A stretch of 5,644 nucleotides of DNA from the NCBI GenBank assembly GCA_964577825.1, contig CAZOBJ010000160.1:1-5644 (forward strand), in the 5' to 3' direction. Below, piece after piece: positions 5,212-5,644 of the stretch; position 1 is the first letter of the stretch; each line of letters begins with the position of its first letter. Under the pieces are notes generated by a model. That model saw nothing but the letters and a program-made list of their open reading frames with translations, was not told the origin of the DNA and searched no databases. The translations under genes were made by a program, and so were the position numbers. The stretch comes from CAZOBJ01 sp964577825 (GTDB taxonomy: Bacteria > Planctomycetota > SZUA-567 > JAFGNG01).

Positions 5212-5644
5212 CTATCCGCGTGTGCGCTTCTTTGCCGTGGCCTTCTTGCGTGTCGCGCGCTTGGGTGCGGCCTTGCGCTTGGGTGCCGCCTTTTTGCGCG
5301 TCGTCTTCTTGGCTGTGGTCTTCTTGGCCATGGTCTTCTTGCGCGCGGCCTTGGCGCCGGCCTTCTTCTTGGACGTCGCCGCGATCTTCGCCTTCTTGCT
5401 ACCCGCCGGACCGTGCTCCACGACCACCATGCCGTGGAGGTGGATCTCCGGCACGGTGACGCGGATGCGCGACCCGGAGCCGAGCTGTTGCCACGCGAGC
5501 TTGGTCTCCTCCGGGGCCAACAGGACCTTCTTGGCCCGGCGGGCCGCGGGCAGGCGCACGTCCACCGTGAGGTCGCGCACGGGCAGGACGCGCTCCACAA
5601 AGGGGCGCGTCTGCTGGCCGCGGCGCGGATGGGCCTGGTAGTTG
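5212..5644 (-). CDS. C-terminal part of a glycosidase-like protein with a histone-H1-like basic tail (5' truncated)
   Basis: The reading frame is open to the window edge, so the gene starts beyond 5644; 143 residues are visible. The first part reads NYQAHPRR, then FVERVLPVRDLTVDVRLP and a strand ending RVTVPEIHLHGMVVVEHG. This is the pattern I associate with the C-terminal beta-domain of hypothetical glycosyl hydrolase 6 / GH42-like proteins (a conserved HLxNY strand, then a VPxxxxHxxVVxE end). The match is by memory and has no catalytic residue to support it. The last 62 residues (5215-5400) form a Lys/Arg/Ala/Thr tail with 29 basic and no acidic residues and repeated KKTTA-like pentads, as in bacterial histone-H1-like tails. 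An internal GTG at 5598 is unlikely to be the true start, because the upstream codons continue the domain. It precedes the sulfatase by 124 bp on the same strand. Confidence 0.55.
   Translation of the reverse strand, partial: NYQAHPRRGQQTRPFVERVLPVRDLTVDVRLPAARRAKKVLLAPEETKLAWQQLGSGSRIRVTVPEIHLHGMVVVEHGPAGSKKAKIAATSKKKAGAKAARKKTMAKKTTAKKTTRKKAAPKRKAAPKRATRKKATAKKRTRG
5215..5400 (-). repeat. Lys-rich pentad repeat tract (AAGAAG-based)
   Basis: On the minus strand the DNA is dominated by AAG-AAG-ACC/GCC units about 15 bp apart, plus a doubled GCACCCAAGCGC element. It encodes tandem KKTTA, KKTTR, KKAAP and KRATR units at the C-terminus of the truncated glycosidase-like gene. Lysine codons are nearly all AAG. 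Such tracts are prone to slippage, so length may vary between strains. Confidence 0.7.

Overview
This is a very G+C-rich bacterial window with strongly G/C-ending codons. It holds the end of a ribosomal-protein/translation cluster, a sigma-54 gene, and a group of carbohydrate- and sulfate-ester-related genes on the opposite strand. The lineage cannot be fixed from the sequence alone. A sigma-54 with the N-terminus SQNLQMKQEMVMTPQMIQSM, a cytosolic-looking sulfatase, and a gene ending like a GHL6/GH42-type glycoside hydrolase together suggest a sulfatase-rich lineage such as Planctomycetota/PVC or Hydrogenedentota. A deltaproteobacterium-like (myxobacterial) source is also possible. This is inference.

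Left part, + strand (1-1035): the last residues of elongation factor Tu (tuf), then rpsJ (S10) and rplC (L3), tightly spaced as one transcription unit. This is the usual str-S10 junction. However, the cluster stops after rplC. Instead of rplD-rplW-rplB there is a 230-bp non-coding gap, followed by rpoN.

Middle (1036-2790): the gap carries a TTGACA element, an 18-bp near-perfect palindrome where the -10/start region would be, and a 12-bp-spaced direct repeat just upstream. rpoN follows with a good ribosome-binding site and is complete from region I to the RpoN box. A GC-rich hairpin overlaps its 3' end, where it converges with the next gene.

Right part, - strand (2791-5644), read from right to left: (i) the 3' part of a gene running off the window edge, whose protein ends like a glycoside hydrolase beta-domain and then continues into a 62-residue Lys/Arg/Ala/Thr histone-H1-like tail; (ii) a type I formylglycine-dependent sulfatase, closed by a hairpin terminator; (iii) rfbC (dTDP-4-dehydrorhamnose 3,5-epimerase), with its own clear sigma-70-type promoter squeezed between that terminator and its start codon. 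The first two may be co-transcribed and act on a sulfated or otherwise decorated glycan. rfbC is an orphan of the dTDP-rhamnose pathway here.

No tRNA, rRNA, CRISPR or transposase was seen. The items most worth a second look are the histone-like tail on a glycosidase-like protein and the break of the S10 cluster after rplC.
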